The notes under the pieces are model-generated. The model did not search any database. It saw only the letters and a list, made by a program, of their open reading frames with translations, and was not told the origin of the DNA. DNA of 64,000 nucleotides from Candidatus Bilamarchaeum dharawalense (GTDB lineage Archaea; Micrarchaeota; Micrarchaeia; Anstonellales; Bilamarchaeaceae). Shown in pieces: positions 41,636 through 50,816 of the stretch. Numbering within the stretch: position 1 is the stretch's first letter; each line of letters opens with the position of its first letter. The stretch is taken from positions 161,514-225,513 of the forward strand of contig CABMJJ010000007.1 in NCBI GenBank assembly GCA_902386555.1. Reading direction: 5' to 3'. The translations under genes and the position numbers were made by a program.

Positions 41636-42730
41636 TTAGATTAGCTTAACCAACCCACGCCCAATCTCAGGGATATTACCACCAAACAAATTGGTAGTAT
41701 TTAACACGAAAGTTAATAGAACCACAAAAGCAAGCATGGGGAAGAGACAAATCACAGATGACAAATGCCTAACAAAATCATCTATTTCCACAGTAAATAA
41801 ATCAGTAAGTTCTTTTTTATTGGCTGCCAGTTGGTCTGGATATTCCATCAACCTTCCAACATCAGCTGCACCACAACCCATGGAAGAAACATCCGCAGGA
41901 TCGGGTATGGCACAAATATAATTGGTACTGCCAGCGGCGGAGGGATCAAAACCTGAAATAACGGATTGGGAATGCTGAGTGGCCATGGATGCGATTAGAA
42001 TGTAGGATAGTGGAAAAACAAAGTACAGTCCGATGGACAACGCCATGACATAGGCTCCAGCACCACGGGTTGGTGGAAATGCTCGGAGTGCGACTCCAAT
42101 GGAGAAAAAGAAACCGCCATAATATTTAACAAAATTAAAAGAGTGAACAAGAAGATAGAACGCATACATGTAAAACGACAGGGATTGTGTTGCATTCATA
42201 ATACGTTCAGACATCCATTTGACACCAAAACCAGAAGCATGCTCAGACATGAAAATTTCCATGTAAATTGATGCGGCACCATCTATTGGAACTGCAAGAC
42301 CGTAGAGAAATTTCATGAACCGGGTAACACATTTGGTTGGCGTTTCCATGTAAAGCTTCATCCAATCGATAAGTGTACCGCAGGGTTGAGTGCCACACAT
42401 GAATGTTTGCCCAGCAACAGAAGGAGGGGGATTGAGACAGGAAACACCCAACGATTCAACGAATAGACATCGTGAAAGGCTATCAGTGGGATTTGCCAGG
42501 AGTTGCTCCAACAGCGGAATGGAAAAGACAACTGCGGTTACAATAACCACGGTAGAAATGGCATAGATGAATTCGGTCTTTGCAACCTGTTCAAGATTTT
42601 TAAGACCGAATAAACGGGACATCATAATCAGAATGGAGGAGGCTAAAACTGCGATGGCTGCGGCTGCAACTGAAATGAAGCCCCAGTCACCGTAAATTCC
42701 TCCATAAAAACTTGATAGGAAGTCAGCCAT
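41636..42730 (-). CDS. Array membrane protein F (six-member paralog family)
   Basis: A 364-residue protein with about seven hydrophobic segments. It shows the family pattern: first helix 19-42, linker VAKTEF at 49-54, second helix, an outer loop with six or seven cysteines (LSRCLF, GVSCLN, FMCGTQPCG, TKCVTR), central motif LRAFPPTRGAG at 215-225 between two long helices, and the end GNIPEIGRGLVKLI. It is the last gene of the operon; its ATG overlaps the upstream stop (TAATG). No known domain is recognised. Confidence 0.7.
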   Translation of the reverse strand: MADFLSSFYGGIYGDWGFISVAAAAIAVLASSILIMMSRLFGLKNLEQVAKTEFIYAISTVVIVTAVVFSIPLLEQLLANPTDSLSRCLFVESLGVSCLNPPPSVAGQTFMCGTQPCGTLIDWMKLYMETPTKCVTRFMKFLYGLAVPIDGAASIYMEIFMSEHASGFGVKWMSERIMNATQSLSFYMYAFYLLVHSFNFVKYYGGFFFSIGVALRAFPPTRGAGAYVMALSIGLYFVFPLSYILIASMATQHSQSVISGFDPSAAGSTNYICAIPDPADVSSMGCGAADVGRLMEYPDQLAANKKELTDLFTVEIDDFVRHLSSVICLFPMLAFVVLLTFVLNTTNLFGGNIPEIGRGLVKLI

Positions 42731-43839
42731 TATATCATCCTGGTAAGAGAGCTTATGTCAACCTCTTCACCCAATTGTTTACTCAATACCTTTGCTGCAG
42801 CAGTGTAAATAATGATGTTAATTGCAGGAATTACAAAACCGATGGTAAATGCAAAGCTAATCATGGACATGGGGATAATAAATAGTATAAGGAAAAGTTT
42901 GCCTATAAACATTTGAATCAGATCACCCAATCCTCCCAAAACCCCACCAACAATGTCCATCACACCTCCGCTACCGCTGTTAAAATTCGTGACGTAGTAA
43001 TTGGAAAGCGATTCCCCAAAACCGCCAGTGTAGTCACCGAAATATTGACCAAGAAGCATATCAAATGACATGAGCGGACCGCCACTGCGATTATAGAAAA
43101 TAGAATAGGTAAGTGTGGAAAGTGCAGGGAAAATAAATAGAAAAGTCAATGCAACACCGATGAGGGTACCTCCCAGTCTTCTTGTTGGAGTGAATGATCT
43201 AAAGAAAATACCCAATGGCAGATAGAAATTCAAGAATGCCTGAAGCGAGAATAAATAGACAACCAGTTGTGCATGATTGATGATAAATGCTAGTGAAAGC
43301 GCAGTGGTCATATTGTAAAGAAGTTGTTTTAATGGCGAGGCGATACCGGTGAGTGGAGAAGCAACCAAACCAACACCAAGTGGCCGGGCATAGGGCGTAA
43401 CAGATGCTGTTTGATCAACATAGATGTTCATAATATAGTTGAGATTAAGCCAGGCACTCATATCCGCTTCAACTCGTTCATAATATTGCTGAGCTGCCTG
43501 GTAAACATTGGTTGTTTGGTCAACATCTTCAGGAAGAAGCTCCATGGGGACATAATTACCAACAGCCATATGATCGAGACCAGCTATCATGCCGAAAATA
43601 AGCGGGATGAGTAGAGCGGTAACAAAGCACTCTTGAAGCTCTTGTTTTACATAGGAATTCAATTGCTGGTTTCTGAACATAACTGCCCAAAGGTACATGG
43701 CAGAAAGGAAAACAATCGAAGTGAACAGGGCAGCTCCTGCGAATGCCACATAGCTCCAAAGTCCAGGAAAAATAGTAACACTACCCCAGGTTATTCCGGA
43801 AGTACTTGAAACTATATCAACTGCGTTTTGTAGCACCAT
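42730..43839 (-). CDS. Array membrane protein E
   Basis: A 369-residue paralog starting at ATG 43839 (MVLQNAVDIV) behind GAGGG, eight bases after the upstream stop; a TTG at 43851 is in frame. It has the first helix at 30-53, linker YVKQEL at 63-68, central motif FRSFTPTRRLG at 213-223, and ends GEEVDISSLTRMI. It carries no cysteine in the outer loop, unlike F, A and C. Gly/Ser-rich stretches (GFGESLS, NSGSGGVMD) precede the last helices. Confidence 0.7.
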   Translation of the reverse strand: MVLQNAVDIVSSTSGITWGSVTIFPGLWSYVAFAGAALFTSIVFLSAMYLWAVMFRNQQLNSYVKQELQECFVTALLIPLIFGMIAGLDHMAVGNYVPMELLPEDVDQTTNVYQAAQQYYERVEADMSAWLNLNYIMNIYVDQTASVTPYARPLGVGLVASPLTGIASPLKQLLYNMTTALSLAFIINHAQLVVYLFSLQAFLNFYLPLGIFFRSFTPTRRLGGTLIGVALTFLFIFPALSTLTYSIFYNRSGGPLMSFDMLLGQYFGDYTGGFGESLSNYYVTNFNSGSGGVMDIVGGVLGGLGDLIQMFIGKLFLILFIIPMSMISFAFTIGFVIPAINIIIYTAAAKVLSKQLGEEVDISSLTRMI

Positions 43840-43847
43840 GGCAACCC

Positions 43848-45095
43848 TCAAATAATTTTAAGGAAGGCAAGGAAATTCACATCTGCCTTGAAAAATTCCG
43901 CGGTCTCTTTTGCAGAGGTTAGAGTGACAAATATGTTGATGAATGGCATGAAAATGCTCATTATCACCACATAGTAGACTGCTCCTTTTATCAGTTCAAA
44001 AGCCAATGACAGTGCAGACCCAAGGAAAAACTGGATGAAAACACCTGACATTAATAGCATCATCACCACAACTGAGCCAAACACATTGAGAACTCCGCTT
44101 CTTTGGAAAAAGCTATCCATTGCCTGCTGCGGATCAATTATGGTAAGCTTCATTATCTTGTGAACTTCATAATCAAAAACAAACATGAAGGGATAGAAAA
44201 TTGCTAGGGCGAATGAAAGCGCAAGAATGGCTTCACCAGCATTTCTAGTTTGTGGCAATGCCCTTAGCAACATTCCCATTGGAATAAACAATCCCCACAT
44301 CCATTTTTTGATAAAACATAGAGTAACAATGTGCAGCAACCATTCACTTATGCCAAGTGAAAGAAATTGCAATGCAGTTCCGATGATATCAATAATTGGT
44401 TTGAGCACCGGACCAAGATTGAAAGAGTACATGGCACGCCAGGTAACACCAAACCACATTGTGGATGAATAAACCGTATGGATGACCATGTTGTACATCA
44501 AAAGCATGCTGTAATGGTTGATCATATCACCAACCATAAGTCTAGAAAATGCCATTGCAGCTTCTATTGCCTGGGGTTGGGAAGGGTCCTCATAAATATT
44601 GGGATTACCATAAATTCTGTCAGTACTTCCAGCAGTGCTTAGCCCGTACCAAAAATTAGATGCCATCAGTGTTCCAGCAACAATGAGAACACGCAGAAAT
44701 GTTAATCCTGTTTGGAATGCTTCATCTTTGGCAATCTGAGTTAGATTTGGTGCATTCATGATCTGGCCGAACATGTAAAGACCAGTGATGGCAAAAAGTA
44801 CAAGCAGACCAACAGTGGTAGCAGGAAGAAGCCAGAGTGAGATTATGGTGCCGACACCTGACATGCCAAACATGCCGTTAATCCAATGATCACTGCAATC
44901 AGATGCCTTGAAAGCATTGAGAACCCCGGGCACAGTGGATGCACCAGCAGCAGTGGCATCAACAAAGGAATCAATTTCAGCACTCAGATTACCTTTGAAA
45001 TTATTATAATAATTTTGAAGCGAGTCTGGATCGGCATCTACGGCTAATATGAATGGAAGCAAACACAAGAACAAAAGTAAGAATTTCTTCATCAT
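43848..45095 (-). CDS. Array membrane protein D, with signal peptide
   Basis: A 415-residue paralog. It begins with a secretory signal peptide (MMKKFLLLFLCLLPFILAVD), then an outer segment of about 60 residues with one Cys, then the family pattern: helix 83-110, linker IAKDEA at 121-126, central motif LRALPQTRNAG at 277-287 and a C-terminal tail ADVNFLAFLKII. ATGA-type overlap with the upstream gene indicates coupling. Confidence 0.7.
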   Translation of the reverse strand: MMKKFLLLFLCLLPFILAVDADPDSLQNYYNNFKGNLSAEIDSFVDATAAGASTVPGVLNAFKASDCSDHWINGMFGMSGVGTIISLWLLPATTVGLLVLFAITGLYMFGQIMNAPNLTQIAKDEAFQTGLTFLRVLIVAGTLMASNFWYGLSTAGSTDRIYGNPNIYEDPSQPQAIEAAMAFSRLMVGDMINHYSMLLMYNMVIHTVYSSTMWFGVTWRAMYSFNLGPVLKPIIDIIGTALQFLSLGISEWLLHIVTLCFIKKWMWGLFIPMGMLLRALPQTRNAGEAILALSFALAIFYPFMFVFDYEVHKIMKLTIIDPQQAMDSFFQRSGVLNVFGSVVVMMLLMSGVFIQFFLGSALSLAFELIKGAVYYVVIMSIFMPFINIFVTLTSAKETAEFFKADVNFLAFLKII

Positions 45096-46507
45096 ATCAA
45101 CCTGGTAAGCCCGGCAATCTCTATGTCACCACCGAATGTTATGGAAAGCGAACGAATTGCAGCAATTGTTCCAAGAATACTGAATAGGGCGAAGAAAACT
45201 GACCAAAAGGTTAATCTGGCCAAAGTATCCAATGGCCCTCCAGTTTCAAATGCAAATCCAATGAAATTATCAGCCTTATTTTCCTTTGACACTGTACCAA
45301 ACCAATCATCTGCAGCTTTACTGGCCTCCTCTATTTTTTGTTGTTTCTCATCCTCAGTAGCAGTTACTCTTTTGGACATATCAAAACCAGGAGTAGTTTT
45401 TTGACCACTGGCAAGGGCACCAGCTTCCATTTCCTTGAAGTATTCTCCTGAGTCTTTTCCTTCCATGTCTCTTAATTGATCCATAACCTCTCCAGTTTCG
45501 TAGGTGCCTCCAAGTGTGGACATGTTTTGTCGTATGTACATTGAATTTGCAATTGGTGGATCAGGATAGTCTCCCGGACTATCAGTTGGATTGGTGCTTA
45601 GTGCAGCTGGATTGGCAGGACTACTGAGCCAGGCCAGTTGAACCTGCGGATCATTTTTGATATCAAGCATTAGAAGTGCGCCAAATGCATAGAAAGCAGG
45701 ATAAATAAAATAAAGTGCAATTGCCATTCCAAGCATAAGACCCCCTAGTTTTCGGGTTAGGGGAAATGCCCGCAGGATGGCTCCAATAACGAAAAATGCA
45801 GGGAATACGGCAGTGGCAATAAATCTGAGAAGAACTTCCTGGAATTTAGTAAGCATAAGAAGTTTCATTGCCCAGTCAAAACACAATTCTTTGATTTTGT
45901 TTCCCATGGTGTAGAAACCAGCCCATGGCGTGAATGTGAAGAAACCTGCCTTTTCGAAAATGAATTCTATGTTGATGGTGAATTGGGCAAGCATGGATGT
46001 GCCGATATAGCTTAGGTAAATGTTGAAGGCAAAATTCTTTGCTTCGTCAAATACTTCACGCATGTACCAAATTCCAAGCCGCATGTGACAGGATTCTATA
46101 TCATGATAGATGGATTTAGGGTCAACAGCAATATCAGGACCGCAAATATCCTTACATTGATAGGTTTTAGTTGGCATGACGGTTCCGTAATCGGTAGTTG
46201 GAATGAAAAAGCTGGTCACACTGCCAGTGCATCCAACGTGGGTTCCTGTTGGGGAGAAACCCATATTTGAAACCCCAAGAGAACCTTGCACCACTGCATC
46301 CACAAGTGGAAGACCAGTGATACCCATGGAGATTATTATTGCTGAGTAGAAAATTTCAGCAAGTTCCATCTTTGCCCAATTTTTCATTTTTTCATTGATG
46401 AATAATTCTGATAAAAAGTAAACGATGGCAACAAGAATAGTGGAGAGGCTGAGTACGGCACCAGCAACCCAAACCCAATCCTGCCACATTGCACTTATAA
46501 TAGCCAT
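45092..46507 (-). CDS. Array membrane protein C
   Basis: A 471-residue paralog. First helix 13-35, linker WAKMEL at 44-49, an outer loop with cysteines (HVGCTG, YQCKDICGPD, ESCHMRL), central motif LRAFPLTRKLG at 245-255, then a polar region of about 110 residues (about 300-410) with many Lys and Asp/Glu (KRVTATEDEKQQKIEEASKA) that the others lack, a last helix and the end GGDIEIAGLTRLI. The start lies one base after the upstream stop, behind AGGGG. Confidence 0.7.
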   Translation of the reverse strand: MAIISAMWQDWVWVAGAVLSLSTILVAIVYFLSELFINEKMKNWAKMELAEIFYSAIIISMGITGLPLVDAVVQGSLGVSNMGFSPTGTHVGCTGSVTSFFIPTTDYGTVMPTKTYQCKDICGPDIAVDPKSIYHDIESCHMRLGIWYMREVFDEAKNFAFNIYLSYIGTSMLAQFTINIEFIFEKAGFFTFTPWAGFYTMGNKIKELCFDWAMKLLMLTKFQEVLLRFIATAVFPAFFVIGAILRAFPLTRKLGGLMLGMAIALYFIYPAFYAFGALLMLDIKNDPQVQLAWLSSPANPAALSTNPTDSPGDYPDPPIANSMYIRQNMSTLGGTYETGEVMDQLRDMEGKDSGEYFKEMEAGALASGQKTTPGFDMSKRVTATEDEKQQKIEEASKAADDWFGTVSKENKADNFIGFAFETGGPLDTLARLTFWSVFFALFSILGTIAAIRSLSITFGGDIEIAGLTRLI

Positions 46508-46508
46508 A

Positions 46509-48110
46509 CTACCCCTTAGTGATAATGAATTTAGTCATGACATTTATGAATGAGATGGTTACCATCATCGCCAATGCAGGCATGAAAAGAACCAGCAGGG
46601 ACAATGATGCGATGTGCTCCAAAATCGGAATAAATTCCGACATGGAAACTGCATTCAAAAGACCTTCAGAAGTCAGTGTTCCAAGCGTTCTTAATAAAGT
46701 ACTAAAACCAGGAATTGGAATTTTGAATAGCGGACTTGCATTTGGATTAAAGAGATAACCAGCTGCACCATATTTCAATGGACCACAGAGGAAATTGATT
46801 AACGTTTCTGGGCTTCTGTAGGGTTCTCCGCCTATGGAATTGAAAATTTGTCCATTGATTATGTAGAGAGTTGGAAAAAGAAACTGGAAACCAAAGGCCA
46901 GAGATATGAGGAATGCACCGGCATCTCGCGTGGGGGGGAAGAATCTAAGGATAAGACCCGCAGGCAGGAAGAACGGAATCATAAGACCTTGGACAAGATG
47001 AAGTAGGGCAATTTGGACTGAGATGGTGCTATAGAATGATATCAGGGTAAAACTCAGAACATTGGTAACTGAAACGAATGTGTCAACACCTGGAAAAACT
47101 TTATAGGTTTGAGTAAGAACGAATTCTCCGGTTCTTCTGCTGAATGTGGATAGCATCGAGGTGCATGCTTGTATTTTGTAAACATCCATACTTGCTTTCA
47201 GTGCGCTTTCTGAAACAGATGAACTCATGAACGCAATGGCAGCTTCGGCAGCACTGCAATAACTAACCGAATCGTACCAGGTGGAGGTTACGGCACTTCC
47301 AGTTGCAAACAATCCGATTACAAAAATTATTACAACAAAAGAACTCATGAGATTGGAAAGTTCAATATTAAGATAGGCTTCCCATTCAGGAACTTTGAGG
47401 AAACGGGATAACATATAGGTGACTAGTATGATTATGGAAACTAGAATGCACACATCAACCAAAATCCCACCGTACAGTCCAAGGCTAGCACCACCAGAAC
47501 ACTGGCCAACTGCTATGGGTTGGGTAAAAATACCCACCTGAATTGGAATAATAACATTATAGATAATCAGGTAAAGGGCAGCCCCGAGGATGGAAGCCGC
47601 CAAAAGATTGTTTGACCAGACAGCAGCACGAGCTCTGGTTTCGCTTCCAAACATGGGACCCAGAACATAGATAACAGCTGCAATGATTATCATTACTAAA
47701 ATCAAAACTGCAAATCCAGTTTGTGCAATGCTTAGGATAGTTGGTATTGCGCCCTGATGGGTGAGAGGATTGTAAAGATCAAGCATGGCACTTGAGAGCT
47801 GACCAGAAAAGAAACCAGGAAGAACAGCATAAATCAGGAACAGGATGAGTGCAACTATTCCAACTGCAGTTAGCATACTTTGAGACCAGACACTTGCCTT
47901 TGCTCTGGTTTCAGTACCAAAAAGTTGACCGCCAACATAGGCTGCGGCTGCCAGAATGATCATGATGAACATGAGAGGTACAACAAATTGGAAGAGAAGG
48001 GAAATCTGATCGGTTAATCCAGTCAAAGGGGGCTGGGATGGACTATTAAAAAACGGTGTGCCTGCAAATGCAATGCAGATAAATAATAAAATGAAAAAAG
48101 CGCGTTTCAT
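46509..48110 (-). CDS. Array membrane protein B, with duplicated N-terminal two-helix modules
   Basis: A 533-residue paralog. A signal peptide (MKRAFFILLFICIAFAG) is followed by two tandem copies of a two-helix unit at about 40-95 and 131-187: each has helix, then FG[TS]ETRA[KR]A[SA]VWS, then helix. A third, diverged version with linker YLNIEL (246-251) leads into the family body with central motif LRFFPPTRDAG at 388-398. The C-terminus FINVMTKFIITKG is shorter than in the others and lacks the EI-x-GL tail. The two-helix units resemble VirB2/TrbC-type pilin subunits in general form. It starts one base after the upstream TGA. Confidence 0.7.
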   Translation of the reverse strand: MKRAFFILLFICIAFAGTPFFNSPSQPPLTGLTDQISLLFQFVVPLMFIMIILAAAAYVGGQLFGTETRAKASVWSQSMLTAVGIVALILFLIYAVLPGFFSGQLSSAMLDLYNPLTHQGAIPTILSIAQTGFAVLILVMIIIAAVIYVLGPMFGSETRARAAVWSNNLLAASILGAALYLIIYNVIIPIQVGIFTQPIAVGQCSGGASLGLYGGILVDVCILVSIIILVTYMLSRFLKVPEWEAYLNIELSNLMSSFVVIIFVIGLFATGSAVTSTWYDSVSYCSAAEAAIAFMSSSVSESALKASMDVYKIQACTSMLSTFSRRTGEFVLTQTYKVFPGVDTFVSVTNVLSFTLISFYSTISVQIALLHLVQGLMIPFFLPAGLILRFFPPTRDAGAFLISLAFGFQFLFPTLYIINGQIFNSIGGEPYRSPETLINFLCGPLKYGAAGYLFNPNASPLFKIPIPGFSTLLRTLGTLTSEGLLNAVSMSEFIPILEHIASLSLLVLFMPALAMMVTISFINVMTKFIITKG

Positions 48111-48111
48111 A

Positions 48112-49446
48112 TCACACAACCTTGGTTAAACCAATTATTTCAGCTTCACCGCCGATCATGAGAGAAACACTTCTATATGCAGTAACTGTGATTATAATTT
48201 CCAAAACAGTTGTGAGCATTATGATTACAATAAATGGACTTACCGTGGTTACTTCCAATATGAGGAAATGAAAAAGACCAGCAGAGGCACTGGATGGCAT
48301 AATAGGATTATTGAAACCGGTAAAAAAGAAATCGCCGGCCATGCCAATCATAAATCGCCATATGGTAAAGACAGTACTTAGAAAACCACCAACGACCTTG
48401 AACGCACCAGTAACCAGATTGGAGATACTGCAGAACAATCTTACAATGGCATTTCCAGCACAGGGTGCACCAACTCCCTGGGAAGCAACGTCAGTGATAC
48501 TGGGCGCACGGAATGCTTCAAACATATCACCGGTTGGAGATCCTGCAGATTCATCCTGTGAAGCAGTAACATCACCGGTAACTTCACTATTTGTCTTTGT
48601 TGTATGCATGGCACTTGCAGATGATGGATTGTAGGCAAAATCAGCTGGCTGGAAGATGTCAAATATCATATAGTTGGACAGTAGCACTGCAAAAGGCAGG
48701 GCAAAATAAAGTGCAAAGCAAAGAGCAATGATACTGGAACCGGTTTTCCTATAAAACGGAAATGCACGTAGGATAAGACCAAGAGGTAAAAGAAGCAGAG
48801 GAACAATATCACGGGCAAATAGAAGAATGAACTCCTTGCTCCATACTACCGTAAGTAGATAACCAATTGCTTCAACGACAACGGTGTGGGCGGTACTGAG
48901 CATACCAAGACCTGCAAATGGAGCAATGGAAAGAGAAACGATGTTAACCGCAGGAATTGGCGAACCAACCGGGAAACTGATTGTTGATAGAAAACCAACA
49001 AGTGCCTCGAAAAGATAGAGGTTCATATATTGTCCTTTGAGCGTCTGTTCAAGAATACCCATGGAGGCGATTGCAAGAGAAACATGGCTGGTAGTAAGAC
49101 CGTTAACTACGCAGCTGGGCATTGTCGGATTATTGATATTAAGAGGATTTAGACAGGAATCAGGACTTGCGGTTTGTAGATAGTAGGTGGGTAAGGACGC
49201 CAGCAAAAGACCAGAAACCATGGTATTTATTATTGCATCAAAGCTCAACCAAACAAAGATGATCATTACGGTAAGAACCAGGGCTGCAAGTTCTTCTCGT
49301 GCAACTGCAACCATCTGACTGTTGTTCAAAGAATAGGCAATGATGAAGAGTGAGGATGTAACGAGAATAGAAAAACCAACACAGATGGATATTAGTGAAA
49401 GGGCTGCGGGAGGCAAAGTCATTAGTAGTGGCAATAGAACCTCCAT
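48112..49446 (-). CDS. Array membrane protein A (first gene of the operon)
   Basis: A 444-residue paralog starting MEVLLPLLMTLPP at ATG 49446, with ATTAAAAAG about 25 bases upstream as the likely TATA box (leaderless). The upstream extension to 49584 would run into aspS and is rejected. First helices 10-40, linker VAREEL at 48-53, outer loop with two Cys (DSCLN, PSCVVN), central motif LRAFPFYRKTG at 226-236, a polar loop with Ser/Thr/Glu (about 275-330), and the end GGEAEIIGLTKVV. It opens a six-gene unit without gaps. Confidence 0.7.
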   Translation of the reverse strand: MEVLLPLLMTLPPAALSLISICVGFSILVTSSLFIIAYSLNNSQMVAVAREELAALVLTVMIIFVWLSFDAIINTMVSGLLLASLPTYYLQTASPDSCLNPLNINNPTMPSCVVNGLTTSHVSLAIASMGILEQTLKGQYMNLYLFEALVGFLSTISFPVGSPIPAVNIVSLSIAPFAGLGMLSTAHTVVVEAIGYLLTVVWSKEFILLFARDIVPLLLLPLGLILRAFPFYRKTGSSIIALCFALYFALPFAVLLSNYMIFDIFQPADFAYNPSSASAMHTTKTNSEVTGDVTASQDESAGSPTGDMFEAFRAPSITDVASQGVGAPCAGNAIVRLFCSISNLVTGAFKVVGGFLSTVFTIWRFMIGMAGDFFFTGFNNPIMPSSASAGLFHFLILEVTTVSPFIVIIMLTTVLEIIITVTAYRSVSLMIGGEAEIIGLTKVV

Positions 49447-49509
49447 AGGTTTAATATCGTCTGACGCCTTTTTAATAGCTATTGGTTTACAATTTATGAA
49501 AGTGAAAAA

Positions 49510-50802
49510 ATGTACAGAACGCACTATATTAAGGATGCAAAGAAGGTACAGGGAACTAGTGTAAAGATAGCAGGCTGGGTTCATGATTTCCGAGACCTGG
49601 GAAAACTGAAGTTTATACAGGTCAGGGATATAACTGGCATCATCCAGGTGACCATGAAAAAGGGCGTGGTTAGCGACGAGCTTCTGGATGCAGTAAAACT
49701 AAACAAAGAGGATGTTGTTGTTTTTGAAGGCCAATTGAAGGAGAATAAAATCGCACCGGATGGTGTTGAACTTGTGCCAACTGCCTTTCAGCATTTGAAT
49801 AAAGTTGAGAGAAAACTTCCAGTTGATCCAACAGGATTGGTTCCATCTGAAATCGACATTCGTCTTGATCACAGATATTTAGACCTACGAAGAAAAGAAT
49901 CAACATTGATATTCAGAACACGGTCAATTGCAATAAAATCTTTCCGTGAAAAGCTGGATCAGCTTGGATTTTTAGAAATACATCCATCAGCTATCACCGG
50001 AGCGGCAACTGAGGGTGGTGCAGACGTTTTCCCTCTTCAGTATTTTGAAAATAAAGCCTATCTGGTTCAATCTCCCCAGCTTCACAAACAACTGGCGGTG
50101 ATTGGCGGTTTTGATAGAGTGATGATGACTGTCCCGGTTTTCAGAGCAGAGAAGCATAATACCACCAGCCATCTCAACGAAATCACCCAGATGGATATTG
50201 AAATGGGTTTTGCTGACCACAATGATGCAATGGACATTTTGGAACAGACCATGTTGCACATCCTGAAAGAAGTGAAAAAAGAAGTTGGTGAAGACATTGC
50301 TAAATTATGGGGCGAGATTATTGTTCCATCCAAAGTGCCAAGATACAAATACGCTGATTTGGTGGACAAATTAAATAGCAATGGTTTTGAGATGAAACAT
50401 GGATGGGACTTTACAAAAGAAGCAGAGAAAAAGCTTCATGAGATTCTAGGTGAAGAACTTTATTTTATTTATGATTGGCCAACTGAGGTCCGAGCATTTT
50501 ACTCCATGCCAGATGAGAAGAATCCAGAAACATGCCATGCGTTTGACCTTATGTATAGGGGTTTGGAAATTTCCAGTGGTGCAAAAAGAATTCACATTCC
50601 AGCCATATTGGAGGAGCAGCTGCGTAAAAGAGGTATGGAACCAGCAAATTTTGAATTTTATATAAATGCGTTTAGAATGGGAGCACCCCCTCATGCAGGT
50701 TGGAGCATTGGCCTTGACAGACTGGTAATGAAGATCTGCCAGCAGGAAAACATCAGAGAATGTACCATGTTCCCGAGGGATAGAGTTAGGTTAATGCCTT
50801 GA
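49510..50802 (+). CDS. aspS: Aspartyl-tRNA synthetase, archaeal type
   Basis: A 430-residue class II synthetase. The N-terminal OB domain (VKIAGWVHDFRDLGKLKFIQ) binds the anticodon. Class II motifs follow: motif 2 FRAEKHNTTSHLNEITQMDIE and motif 3 GAPPHAGWSIGLDRLVMKI. The size is that of the archaeal AspRS, without the bacterial insertion. Whether it is discriminating or also charges tRNA-Asn cannot be decided by eye. It is divergent from the membrane array; the small hydrolase gene follows. Confidence 0.96.
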   Translation: MYRTHYIKDAKKVQGTSVKIAGWVHDFRDLGKLKFIQVRDITGIIQVTMKKGVVSDELLDAVKLNKEDVVVFEGQLKENKIAPDGVELVPTAFQHLNKVERKLPVDPTGLVPSEIDIRLDHRYLDLRRKESTLIFRTRSIAIKSFREKLDQLGFLEIHPSAITGAATEGGADVFPLQYFENKAYLVQSPQLHKQLAVIGGFDRVMMTVPVFRAEKHNTTSHLNEITQMDIEMGFADHNDAMDILEQTMLHILKEVKKEVGEDIAKLWGEIIVPSKVPRYKYADLVDKLNSNGFEMKHGWDFTKEAEKKLHEILGEELYFIYDWPTEVRAFYSMPDEKNPETCHAFDLMYRGLEISSGAKRIHIPAILEEQLRKRGMEPANFEFYINAFRMGAPPHAGWSIGLDRLVMKICQQENIRECTMFPRDRVRLMP

Positions 50803-50816
50803 TCACAGGTGAAAAA

